Notes under the pieces: model-generated
Seen by the model: the letters and a program-made list of their open reading frames with translations, nothing else
Told to the model about the DNA's origin: nothing
Databases searched by the model: none
Made by a program: the position numbers and the translations under genes
Origin: Chloroflexota bacterium
Lineage (GTDB): Bacteria; Chloroflexota; Limnocylindria; QHBO01
Length of the DNA: 9,344 nt
Reading direction: 5' to 3'
Assembly (NCBI GenBank): GCA_013694795.1
Contig: JACDBS010000019.1
Span: forward strand, 1-9,344
Part shown: piece after piece, positions 1 to 5,250 of the stretch
How positions within the stretch are numbered: the first letter of the stretch is position 1
Layout of the letters: each line of letters starts with the position of its first letter

Positions 1-593
1 CCCATGACCACCGCGCCGATGAACAGGATCGCGACCACGAGCAGCGGCAGGATGTTCGAGACCGCGAAGCTCCCGGCCGCGACGCCCGAGGCAACGGACA
101 GGATCATGATCGCCAGCACGTCGTCGATGACCGCCGCGCCCACGATGATGCGTCCGCTCTGCGTCCTGAGCGCGCCGAGGTCGCGCAACACGTTCGAGGT
201 GATGCCGACGCTGGTGGCGGTCAGGGCGGCTGCCAGGAAGACGGCAAGCGCCAGGTCGCCGCCGGCCAGCCCGGCAGCGGCGAAGCCACCGGCGAAGGGC
301 AGGATCACCCCGAGGATGGCGACCGTCAGCGCCGTGCGGCCGACCCGCAGCAGGTCATGGAGGCGCGTCTCAAGACCCACCTGGAAGAGAAGCAGCACCA
401 CCCCGATCTCGGCGAACAGCTCGGTCTCCGCGTTCACCTCGTACACGCCGAAGACGGCCGGCCCCGCGATCACGCCGCCCAGGATCTCGCCGACCACCGT
501 CGGCTGGCCCAACCGCCTAAACAGCTCGTTGCCGAGCTTGGCGACCACCAAGATGGCGAAGAGCTGGATCAGGATCTGGGTCAGGTGGTCCAT
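1..593 (-). CDS. CPA2-type cation:proton (Na+/H+) antiporter, N-terminal part, cut by window edge
   Basis: This integral membrane protein should exchange monovalent cations (Na+ or K+) for protons. My reverse-strand translation starts at the ATG at 593 (MDHLTQILIQLFAILVVAKL) and stays open for 197 codons to the window edge. It shows a run of hydrophobic helices, the early family motif GQPTVVGEILGGVIAGP, the helix LLLFQVGLETRL, and the motif AAVIDDVLAIMILS, whose paired acidic residues (DD) are the ion-binding signature of many CPA antiporters. The rest of the transport domain lies outside the window. The start is chosen because hydrophobic sequence begins there and a TAGACT -10 box lies 11 nt upstream; no Shine-Dalgarno is visible. 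It is divergent from the Kef-type gene at 660. Family assignment is firm; the transported ion is inferred. Confidence 0.9.
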   Translation of the reverse strand, partial: MDHLTQILIQLFAILVVAKLGNELFRRLGQPTVVGEILGGVIAGPAVFGVYEVNAETELFAEIGVVLLLFQVGLETRLHDLLRVGRTALTVAILGVILPFAGGFAAAGLAGGDLALAVFLAAALTATSVGITSNVLRDLGALRTQSGRIIVGAAVIDDVLAIMILSVASGVAAGSFAVSNILPLLVVAILFIGAVVM

Positions 594-604
594 CAGGGCG
601 CGCC

Positions 605-610
605 AGTCTA
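605..610 (-). promoter_or_regulatory. Putative -10 box (TAGACT) for the left antiporter
   Basis: On the minus strand TAGACT lies 11 nt before the ATG at 593. Transcription would begin about 5 nt before the start codon, giving an almost leaderless mRNA. No convincing -35 hexamer is seen. It lies inside the 66-bp divergent intergenic region shared with the promoter of the Kef-type gene. Confidence 0.4.
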
Positions 611-629
611 GCCGATGCCGTGCGGCCGG

Positions 630-635
630 TATGAT
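630..635 (+). promoter_or_regulatory. Putative -10 box (TATGAT) for the Kef-type gene
   Basis: TATGAT differs from the TATAAT consensus at one position and lies 7 nt before the ATG at 643 and 24 nt before the ATG at 660. No good -35 is seen at the usual distance. Transcription should begin near 641-643, so the mRNA would start on or next to the ATG of the short leader ORF. Confidence 0.45.
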
Positions 636-642
636 CGGGCGC

Positions 643-663
643 ATGCCGCGCACCTGCCGATGA
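643..663 (+). other. Possible leaderless six-codon leader ORF overlapping the Kef-type start (ATGA)
   Basis: The ATG at 643 opens a reading frame of six codons (MPRTCR) that ends in TGA at 661-663. Its stop overlaps the ATG at 660 as ATGA. The predicted transcription start is at or next to this ATG, and no Shine-Dalgarno precedes the ATG at 660. This suggests, as inference only, that ribosomes load on the leaderless ORF and re-initiate on the antiporter gene. Such a short ORF could arise by chance. Confidence 0.3.
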
Positions 664-2321
664 CCGGCCTTGGACTGACGCTCCTCGTCGCGCTCGTGGC
701 AGCCCTGGCGCTTGGCGCCATCGCCCAGCGGCTGCGCCTTCCGCCGATGCTCGGCTACATCGTGGCCGGACTGGTCGTCGGGCCGTTCACGCCGGGCTTC
801 GTCGCCAATCGCGAGGAGGTACTCGAGCTCGCCGACGTCGGCGTGGCGCTGCTCATGTTCAGCATCGGCCTCCAGTTCAGCCTGGGCGAGCTGCGGTCGG
901 TTGGCGTGCGCATCCTGGCCGGTACGCCGGTGCTGGTGGCGGCGACCATGGCAATCGGCACCGCCACCGGGATGGCCCTGGGCTGGGAGCTGATCGAGGC
1001 GCTCTTCATCGGTGGCGCCATGTCGGTGTGCTCGACGGTCGTGCTGGTCAAGATTGCGGGGGAGGGAGCGCTGCACACCACCACGTACGGGCGGACGGCG
1101 CTGGGCGTGTCGATCGTGCAGGATCTCGTCACGGTGGGACTGGTCGTCACGCTCTCGGCACTCGGCAGCCGGGAGGATGAGTCACTGCTGGCCCTGGTGG
1201 TCAGCGGCACCATCGCGCTCGGCTTCGTCGCCTTCATGGTGATCGCCGGCTCGCGACTGCTTCCGCGGCTCCTCGCGGTCATCGCCGGGCTGCGATCGCG
1301 CGAACTGTTCGTCATCGCGGTGGCGGTCATCGCCATCGGTACCGCCTTTGCTGCCAGCGCCCTTGGTGTGAGCGTGGCGCTCGGTGCCTTCGTCGCCGGC
1401 CTGGCGCTGGCGGACTCGGATCTGACGGCCAGCGTGCTGGGCGAGATCGTGCCCCTGCGCGAGCTGTTCAGCACCTTCTTCTTCGTCTCCATCGGCATCC
1501 TGCTGCAACCCGCGGCGATCCTGGAGGCGTGGCCGGTGGTGCTGGCGCTACTCCTCATCATCACCTTCGGCAAGGCCATCCCCGTGGCGCTGCTCGCGCG
1601 CCTGGACGGGCAGCGGCCATCGTCGGCGGTGCGCGCCGGCGCGCTTATCGGTCAGAGCGGCGAGTTCAGCTTCGTGCTCGCCTCCGCCGGGCTTGCCCTT
1701 GGCGCCGTACGGCCCGACGTCTTCAGCCTGGCCATGGGCGCCGTGGTCCTCTCCATTCTGACGGCCAAGCCGCTGCTGGCCGGGGCTCGTCGTCTTGGCA
1801 CCTGGCTCGACGCACACACCGGGTATCCACCCCTTCCCGGCGAGGAGCCCGCGGCCGGCCTGCGCCGCCACGCGGTGATCCTGGGTTACGGCCGCGTCGG
1901 GCGGTCGGTCGCCCGCGTCCTGGAGTCACGCGGCTTCGCCTGGGTGGCGGTTGACGCCGACTACGCCACCGCGCGGGCGGCGCGCGAGGCGGGCCATCCG
2001 ATCATCTATGGCGAGGCCGGCACGCCATCCGTGCTCGACCAGGCGCAGGTTGCACACGCGCACGCCCTGGTGGTTGCCATTCCCGACGCGCTGGCCACGC
2101 GGCAGGCTGTCACCTACGCCCGGGACCGCAACCCTCGCGTCGAGGTCGTGGCACGCGCCCATTCCGAGGCGGAGGAGGCCGATCTTCGGCAGCTTGGCGC
2201 CATGCGCGTGGTGGTCGCCGAGCGCGAGGTGGGCAACGAACTCGTGCGCCACGCCCTGCGCCGCTTCGGCGTCAGCGACCGCGAGGTGGCCGCGATCCTG
2301 GAGTCCCGTCGCCGCAGCTAG
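660..2321 (+). CDS. Kef/YbaL-type CPA2 cation:proton antiporter with C-terminal TrkA-N (RCK) domain
   Basis: This 553-residue membrane protein should be a K+/H+ (or Na+/H+) antiporter gated by a cytoplasmic nucleotide-binding domain. Residues about 1-385 are a chain of roughly a dozen hydrophobic helices with family motifs LGYIVAGLVVGP, LLMFSIGLQFSLGEL, GVSIVQDLVTVG and GALIGQSGEFSFVLA. Residues about 400-535 form a Rossmann RCK domain: the loop GYGRVGRSVA follows strand AVIL, an acidic residue (VDAD) ends the second strand, and VVAIPDALATRQAV and VVARAH follow. The length is usual for KefB/YbaL-like proteins. An in-frame ATG at 615 would add 15 non-hydrophobic residues, and the TATGAT box lies after it, so 660 is preferred. 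Two small hairpins follow the stop. K+ specificity and the regulatory ligand (NAD(H) or glutathione) are inferred from the family. Confidence 0.92.
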   Translation: MTGLGLTLLVALVAALALGAIAQRLRLPPMLGYIVAGLVVGPFTPGFVANREEVLELADVGVALLMFSIGLQFSLGELRSVGVRILAGTPVLVAATMAIGTATGMALGWELIEALFIGGAMSVCSTVVLVKIAGEGALHTTTYGRTALGVSIVQDLVTVGLVVTLSALGSREDESLLALVVSGTIALGFVAFMVIAGSRLLPRLLAVIAGLRSRELFVIAVAVIAIGTAFAASALGVSVALGAFVAGLALADSDLTASVLGEIVPLRELFSTFFFVSIGILLQPAAILEAWPVVLALLLIITFGKAIPVALLARLDGQRPSSAVRAGALIGQSGEFSFVLASAGLALGAVRPDVFSLAMGAVVLSILTAKPLLAGARRLGTWLDAHTGYPPLPGEEPAAGLRRHAVILGYGRVGRSVARVLESRGFAWVAVDADYATARAAREAGHPIIYGEAGTPSVLDQAQVAHAHALVVAIPDALATRQAVTYARDRNPRVEVVARAHSEAEEADLRQLGAMRVVVAEREVGNELVRHALRRFGVSDREVAAILESRRRS

Positions 2322-2374
2322 GCGTGACGCACGCAGGGCTTGGCACGCAAGGCTCACTTGCCTGCCGAGCAGGC
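2322..2374 (+). terminator. Two small hairpins behind the Kef-type gene, possible termination region
   Basis: Directly after the TAG is GCGTG-ACG-CACGC (2322-2334), and further on GCCTGC-CGA-GCAGGC (2360-2374). Both are perfect stems with 3-nt loops. Neither is followed by a T run, so classical intrinsic termination is not shown; they may work with Rho or only shield the mRNA 3' end. Confidence 0.35.
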
Positions 2375-2382
2375 GCTTGACC

Positions 2383-2423
2383 TGGGGATAACGTTGGACG
2401 CGGGATGCGAAATTCGTGGATAA
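2383..2423 (-). other. Two DnaA-box-like 9-mers
   Basis: On the minus strand TTATCCACG (2415-2423) and TTATCCCCA (2383-2391) each match the DnaA-box consensus TTATCCACA at 8 of 9 positions. They lie in the same orientation, 32 bp apart, in non-coding sequence. No dnaA, dnaN or further box is seen nearby, so this is not called an origin. It may be a minor DnaA-binding site or chance. Confidence 0.2.
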
Positions 2424-2425
2424 CT

Positions 2426-2446
2426 GCCTTGCCACCAATGCAAGGC
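2426..2446. repeat. Perfect 7-bp inverted repeat, 7-nt loop
   Basis: GCCTTGC (2426-2432) and GCAAGGC (2440-2446) flank the loop CACCAAT. No T run follows on either strand. It lies 33 bp past the stem at 2360-2374 in the same gene-poor stretch. The function is unknown; it could be a terminator-like or protein-binding element. Confidence 0.4.
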
Positions 2447-2538
2447 CCACCTACGCTATCGGTGCCTCGAAGGAGCCACTCGATCGTTCCCGCGATTGCA
2501 TCAAGGGATCGACACGAGAGTTCCTCCGAGGCATTTTC

Positions 2539-2676
2539 ATGCCCGCGCCGAAGGCGAACAGGACGGCCGCCGTGGCGGTCCTTCCTCGCACAACGCCCTC
2601 AGGGGCGCAGATTGCTCCCATCGACAAGCTCGCTTTGGAACAATTTCTCGCTGGCGGAACATTGCACGGACGATGA
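2539..2676 (+). CDS. Possible small protein, 45 residues, unknown function
   Basis: An ATG at 2539 has GAGG at 2528-2531, 7 nt upstream, a correctly spaced Shine-Dalgarno. The product begins MPAPKANRTAAVAVLPRTTP, has a basic N-terminus, no clear membrane helix, and ends LEQFLAGGTLHGR. The first half uses mostly G/C at third codon positions like the real genes here; the second half does not (GCT, TTG, GAA, CAA, TTT). An in-frame ATG at 2416 would extend it by 41 residues with poor codon preference, so the shorter start is preferred. I do not recognise a family. It could be a real small gene, a decayed gene or a chance ORF. It is the only coding candidate in the gene-poor stretch 2322-2758. Confidence 0.3.
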   Translation: MPAPKANRTAAVAVLPRTTPSGAQIAPIDKLALEQFLAGGTLHGR

Positions 2677-2718
2677 ACGGCCCAGCTGCCCGCCCACGCT
2701 CAGATCGGGCGTGAATCC

Positions 2719-2761
2719 GGCCGATCGGCCCCACAAAACGCGCCTGCGTGAACATTGTTCA
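2719..2761. repeat. Two palindromes at the 3' end of the HAD gene
   Basis: GGCCGATCGGCC (2719-2730) is a perfect 12-bp palindrome. TGAACA-T-TGTTCA (2749-2761) is a perfect inverted repeat whose last three bases are the complement of the HAD stop codon. In the direction of HAD transcription the second stem comes first, with a short TTTT about 10 nt further on. They may form a weak terminator; this is not certain. Confidence 0.35.
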
Positions 2762-3409
2762 AGTCGACACCCAGGCCTCGCCGATGCGCTCCACCAGCTC
2801 GTCGAGCGAGTCGACCACGAGGGCGGGAGCGGCACCCTCCGGGAGGCGCTGGATGAAGCCCCACGGACCGCGACGGATCCAGACGGTGCGCATCCCGGCG
2901 GCGATCCCCGGCAGCACGTCGTTGTCCACCCGGTCGCCGACATACACGACCGATGCGGGATCCGGCGAACCCATCAGCTCGAGCGCCGTCGCGAAGAAGG
3001 CGGGGTCGGGCTTGCTGACTCCCATCTGCTCGCTCATGGCCATCACCTCGACGTCGACACCGATGGCCCGCAGCTCATCGGTCCGTGATGCCGGCTGGTT
3101 GGCGACGATCGCCAGGCGGTGGCCGCCGGCGCGCAGCGCCTCGATGGCGCCAAGCGCATCGGGATAGAGGTCGTCAGCCGTGAAGCCGCCGTAGGCACCC
3201 TCGACCGATGCCATGCGCAACTGCCAATCATCGGCGCCGAAGATGGGAAAGACATCGCGATGCTCTCCCCCGCGCTCGATCACCGCACCGAGCGCCGCCA
3301 GGAAGGTCAGTCGCGGGACGCCCAGCTCATCTGCCCAGAGCGACCAGACGCGCGTCTCGTCGATGAGCGTCTCGCCGACGTCGAGGCAGACCCAGCGCGG
3401 CGAAGTCAC
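2759..3409 (-). CDS. HAD-like hydrolase with non-canonical catalytic motifs
   Basis: The 216-residue product has the haloacid dehalogenase fold signature. Motif I is LDVGETLIDE, with the nucleophile D10 and T14 in place but G12 where phosphatases carry the second Asp. Motif II is AIVANQPASR, with Ala where Ser/Thr is usual. Motif III is GVSKPDPAFF with the conserved Lys, and motif IV is VYVGDRVDNDVLPGIAAGM. A cap region lies between motifs I and II (about residues 20-95). From memory, proteins with DVGETLIDETRVW are a recurring subfamily in high-GC bacteria, so the changes are probably ancestral rather than decay. The substrate is unknown. The GTG at 3409 is preferred; a TTG at 3418 would add three residues. 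The gene begins 14 nt after the PIN toxin stop and probably shares its transcript. Confidence 0.8.
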   Translation of the reverse strand: MTSPRWVCLDVGETLIDETRVWSLWADELGVPRLTFLAALGAVIERGGEHRDVFPIFGADDWQLRMASVEGAYGGFTADDLYPDALGAIEALRAGGHRLAIVANQPASRTDELRAIGVDVEVMAMSEQMGVSKPDPAFFATALELMGSPDPASVVYVGDRVDNDVLPGIAAGMRTVWIRRGPWGFIQRLPEGAAPALVVDSLDELVERIGEAWVST

Positions 3410-3423
3410 AACAGCCAACCCGA

Positions 3424-3816
3424 TCAGACGTCCGAAGGACCGATGCTCTCGATCACGCGCGCGGCTCCGCGACGGAGCCGCTCATCCCGCGTGAGCAGAC
3501 GACACCCCAACAGCCGCGCCAGGGCCACGTACTCCGCGTCGTACGTCTTCGCCCAACCGAGCTCCTCGGCGATGCGCCAGGCTTCGGCGTGCAGCCTTCG
3601 CGGGGCACGCTTCCGAACCGGCGCCGTCATCAGCGCCGCCAGGCTGGCGGTGGCCTGACCGGGGGAAATATCACCGCGCCAGGCGTGCTCCCGCAACGTG
3701 GAGACCACCTCGGACCACATCAGCGGCGGCGCGACAAGATCGAGCTGCTCGATTCGGTCGAAGCCATCGCGGGTGAGCGCCGCGGAAAGCGCCACACTGG
3801 CGTCAATGACCAGCAC
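3424..3816 (-). CDS. PIN-domain ribonuclease toxin (VapC-like), paired with HTH antitoxin
   Basis: The 130-residue product is a single PIN domain, expected to be a Mg2+-dependent RNase that stops translation when freed from its antitoxin. Acidic catalytic residues are at the expected places: D5 (VIDASVA), E36 (WSEVVSTL), D93 (KTYDAEYVALA) and D111 (LLTRDERL). Size is typical of VapC. The start is the GTG at 3816, where the first strand (MLVIDAS) begins. It lies 5 nt after the stop of the HTH gene, so the two are very likely one operon and translationally coupled. The HAD gene follows 14 nt downstream. The RNA target cannot be read from sequence. Confidence 0.88.
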   Translation of the reverse strand: MLVIDASVALSAALTRDGFDRIEQLDLVAPPLMWSEVVSTLREHAWRGDISPGQATASLAALMTAPVRKRAPRRLHAEAWRIAEELGWAKTYDAEYVALARLLGCRLLTRDERLRRGAARVIESIGPSDV

Positions 3817-3821
3817 CGATC

Positions 3822-4070
3822 TCAGTGTTCCGTCCGCTGCCGTCGCAGGACTGCCATGAAGTCAGGCAGCGGTTCACCCGTATGGCTCTCGGTCCACCAT
3901 CCATCCGGAGCGGGGAGAAGCACGTCGGGACGCAGTTGGTCAAGGTCCGCCTCCTCGACGAGATGCTGCGTACCCACCTTCGTCGAGCGCAATCGGCCCT
4001 CGCGGATCCACCGGCGAACAGTCTCCGGATTGCGTCGCAGCCGGCGGGCCGCTTCGGGAACGGTCAACAT
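3822..4070 (-). CDS. Excisionase/MerR-type HTH DNA-binding antitoxin
   Basis: The 82-residue product opens with a winged helix-turn-helix of the excisionase/MerR type: MLTVPEAARRLRRNPETVRR followed by WIREGRL, then wing residues and ADLDQL. The C-terminal part (about residues 45-82, with WWTESHTGEPLPDF) would be the toxin-binding tail. Such small HTH proteins are the antitoxins of many VapC-like PIN toxins and bind their own promoter. The ATG at 4070 is chosen over the one at 4088 because it begins the HTH and because TATGCT lies exactly 6 nt before it. The 4088 start would lie upstream of that box. No Shine-Dalgarno is seen, so the mRNA is probably leaderless. It could instead be an unrelated small regulator, but the 5-nt spacing to the PIN gene argues for a TA pair. 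Confidence 0.82.
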   Translation of the reverse strand: MLTVPEAARRLRRNPETVRRWIREGRLRSTKVGTQHLVEEADLDQLRPDVLLPAPDGWWTESHTGEPLPDFMAVLRRQRTEH

Positions 4071-4076
4071 CGTTGT

Positions 4077-4082
4077 AGCATA
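4077..4082 (-). promoter_or_regulatory. Putative -10 box (TATGCT) for the HTH-PIN-HAD operon
   Basis: On the minus strand TATGCT is followed by ACAACG and then the ATG at 4070. Transcription would start at or next to the start codon. No clear -35 is found at 16-18 nt. The HTH protein itself probably represses this promoter. Confidence 0.45.
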
Positions 4083-4148
4083 CCACAATGGACTACGTCT
4101 CCTGACGCTTACGCATAGCAGGGTCGCCAGGGACGAACGATCTCATGC

Positions 4149-4326
4149 TCATCGGTCCAGCACGACCAGGACCTCTTCGCCCAGCATGTCGGTGATCTTC
4201 ACCGCCACCGGCGCCGATGACCCTGACGGCACCTCGACCTCGTACGAGCCCGCCACCAGATCGGTCTTGCGCTCGGGAACGCCAGCCTGCGACGCGCTCG
4301 GCGAGGATCTCGTGCAGCTCGGCCAT
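4149..4326 (-). pseudogene. Frameshifted remnant, resembling the C-terminal tail of a site-specific DNA methyltransferase
   Basis: From the ATG at 4326 one frame gives MAELHEILAERVAG with high G/C third positions. Near the bases GCAGGCTGGCG (about 4280-4290) the coding signal moves to the next frame, which reads GVPERKTDLVAGSYEVEVPS and later VAVKITDMLGEEVLVVLDR before TGA at 4149-4151. Removing one base at the junction joins both parts into about 58 residues. The ending VAVKITDMLGEEVLVV recalls the last strand of site-specific adenine methyltransferases (compare IAVKVVDIFGNDT-type endings), but no catalytic motif is present because the PIN gene lies just upstream. I read it as a scar of a lost modification gene. 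A genuine small protein with a recent or sequencing frameshift is the alternative. The uninterrupted 77-codon frame from 4326 to 4093 loses coding character after residue 14. Confidence 0.5.
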
Positions 4327-4353
4327 TCACACCGAGGGTAGCAGCGCGCGGGG

Positions 4354-4773
4354 CTAGAGAAGCCGTACGGGGACGGTTGGCGAGGCGAACTTCTGGTCGA
4401 AGGTGGCGATGGCCTCGCAGCCGGCGTGCTCGGCCGCCGCGGCGAGGATGGCGTCGGGAATGCGTCGCGCGGACGAGTCCATCGACCAGCGAAGCGCCTC
4501 CACCGTCAACGCCTGGTCGGCGTCGAGCAGCCGCACGTTGTCCCGGGTCAGGAAGTCAATCAAGAGATTCCCCGCCTCGGGGTTCGGGACGTCGTGCTCG
4601 GTCCTCAATGCATGGATGGCCTCGATGATGACCCCGGTCGAGATCACCAGCTCGACGTCGTCCCGTTCGAGCAGGTCGGCTGCGGCGATGGCGCGCGGCG
4701 GGTCGTCAGCGGACCAATACCGGATAAGGACGCTCGTATCGCAGAACACAATGCGAGGCGGCTGACGTGCCAT
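4354..4773 (-). CDS. vapC: PIN-domain ribonuclease toxin (VapC), paired with AbrB-type antitoxin
   Basis: The 139-residue product is a single PIN domain and probably an RNase toxin. The acidic set is complete: D12 in IVFCDTSVLIRYW, E51 in STGVIIEAIHAL, D107 in RRIPDAILAAAAEHAG and D126 in AIATFDQKF. The ATG at 4773 starts right before the first strand and lies 5 nt after the stop of the AbrB gene. A longer frame back to 4878 would overlap the antitoxin and has an Arg-rich non-PIN sequence, so it is rejected. The pair is a standard VapBC-like module. It differs clearly in sequence from the PIN toxin at 3424-3816, so the two are not a recent tandem duplication. The methyltransferase-like remnant follows 27 nt downstream. 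Confidence 0.9.
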   Translation of the reverse strand: MARQPPRIVFCDTSVLIRYWSADDPPRAIAAADLLERDDVELVISTGVIIEAIHALRTEHDVPNPEAGNLLIDFLTRDNVRLLDADQALTVEALRWSMDSSARRIPDAILAAAAEHAGCEAIATFDQKFASPTVPVRLL

Positions 4774-4778
4774 CTGCT

Positions 4779-5081
4779 TCACTCCGCGTCTGTTCGGTGG
4801 CGCTCGCTGTCCTCGCGCAGCACATCGTGGATTTCGGCGGACCGTGCAGCCCAGACGCGCTCGCGGTACGCAGTCCAATCGGTGATCGGCTCGATGGGTC
4901 TGCGGGCGTACTTCCTCAGAATGCCCAGCTGTGATTGCCTATGCGGGGCCGGCGCAAACGTCACCACCAACCGACCATCCTGCACGCGTTCGATCGCCAG
5001 ATCACCGGCCTTGACACCCAGCTCCTCGCGGACCTTCTTGTCGATGGTGATCTGGAACCGCTCTCCCACGACGTTCGGCAT
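4779..5081 (-). CDS. vapB: AbrB/SpoVT/MazE-type antitoxin (VapB)
   Basis: The 100-residue product has an N-terminal swapped-hairpin AbrB DNA-binding domain (residues about 1-45: VGERFQITIDKKVREELGVK, AGDLAIERVQDGRLVVTF). The C-terminal part is charged and probably helical (residues about 50-100) and would wrap the PIN toxin. It should neutralise the toxin encoded 5 nt downstream and repress the shared promoter. The ATG at 5079-5081 is preceded by AGGGTGG, a fair Shine-Dalgarno at short spacing. A promoter with TTGACG and CATACT lies 30 nt upstream. Length is within the usual VapB range. Confidence 0.88.
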   Translation of the reverse strand: MPNVVGERFQITIDKKVREELGVKAGDLAIERVQDGRLVVTFAPAPHRQSQLGILRKYARRPIEPITDWTAYRERVWAARSAEIHDVLREDSERHRTDAE

Positions 5082-5093
5082 ATTCCACCCTGG

Positions 5094-5156
5094 GTACGGA
5101 TAGTCTCTTGAGTATGTGACTGCTGCTTCAGTACGTCAATGCCTTCTCAGTACGGA
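5094..5156. repeat. GTACG repeats around the vapBC promoter, possible operator
   Basis: TCAGTACG occurs at 5128-5135 and again at 5147-5154, 19 bp apart. GTACGGA occurs at 5094-5100 and 5150-5156. The core GTACG therefore appears three times around the vapB -35 and leader. AbrB-type antitoxins bind repeated sites in their own promoters, so these are candidate operator half-sites. Such short repeats could also be chance. Confidence 0.35.
5111..5139 (-). promoter_or_regulatory. Promoter of the AbrB-PIN operon (TTGACG, 17 bp, CATACT)
   Basis: On the minus strand a -35 box TTGACG (5134-5139) is separated by exactly 17 bp from the -10 box CATACT (5111-5116). Transcription would start near 5104, giving a leader of about 23 nt that includes the Shine-Dalgarno. 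It is the best sigma70-type promoter in the window and the only one with a recognisable -35. Confidence 0.6.
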
Positions 5157-5164
5157 CTCGCGCC

Positions 5165-5204
5165 GACCACCGCAGCATTATCTGCATCTTTCCGGCCGGT
5201 GGTC
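5165..5204. repeat. 8-bp inverted repeat upstream of the thioesterase gene
   Basis: GACCACCG (5165-5172) and CGGTGGTC (5197-5204) are perfect complements around a 24-nt spacer. It lies between the divergent vapB and thioesterase promoters, in the otherwise empty stretch 5157-5238. It may be a regulator site or a hairpin. No function can be assigned. Confidence 0.35.
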
Positions 5205-5238
5205 TCGAGCCCGGACCGTGAGTGGGCACCACTGCGGG

Positions 5239-5244
5239 TAGCAT
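5239..5244 (+). promoter_or_regulatory. Putative -10 box (TAGCAT) for the thioesterase-doxX operon
   Basis: TAGCAT is followed by GCATCC and then the GTG at 5251, the same 6-nt spacing as at the HTH gene. Transcription would start on the GTG, giving a leaderless mRNA. No -35 is evident. This spacing supports GTG 5251 over the in-frame ATG at 5260. Confidence 0.45.
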
Positions 5245-5250
5245 GCATCC

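Noticed and set aside
4..663. 219-codon plus-strand ORF at the left edge
   Set aside because: It is antisense to the partial antiporter. Its product is rich in Ser, Thr, Arg and Pro without a domain, while the opposite strand shows clear membrane motifs.
755..1579. 274-codon minus-strand ORF opposite the Kef-type gene
   Set aside because: It is a shadow of the high-GC antiporter gene. It is Ser/Thr/Ala-rich with no recognisable fold, and the plus strand carries all family motifs.
2383..2423. Chromosomal or plasmid replication origin
   Set aside because: There are only two imperfect DnaA boxes, no AT-rich unwinding region and no replication genes nearby. The sites are kept only as a weak feature.
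4093..4326. 77-codon minus-strand ORF taken as an intact gene
   Set aside because: After 14 residues it becomes Arg/Gly-rich with no coding character, while the neighbouring frame becomes protein-like. A frameshifted remnant explains it better.
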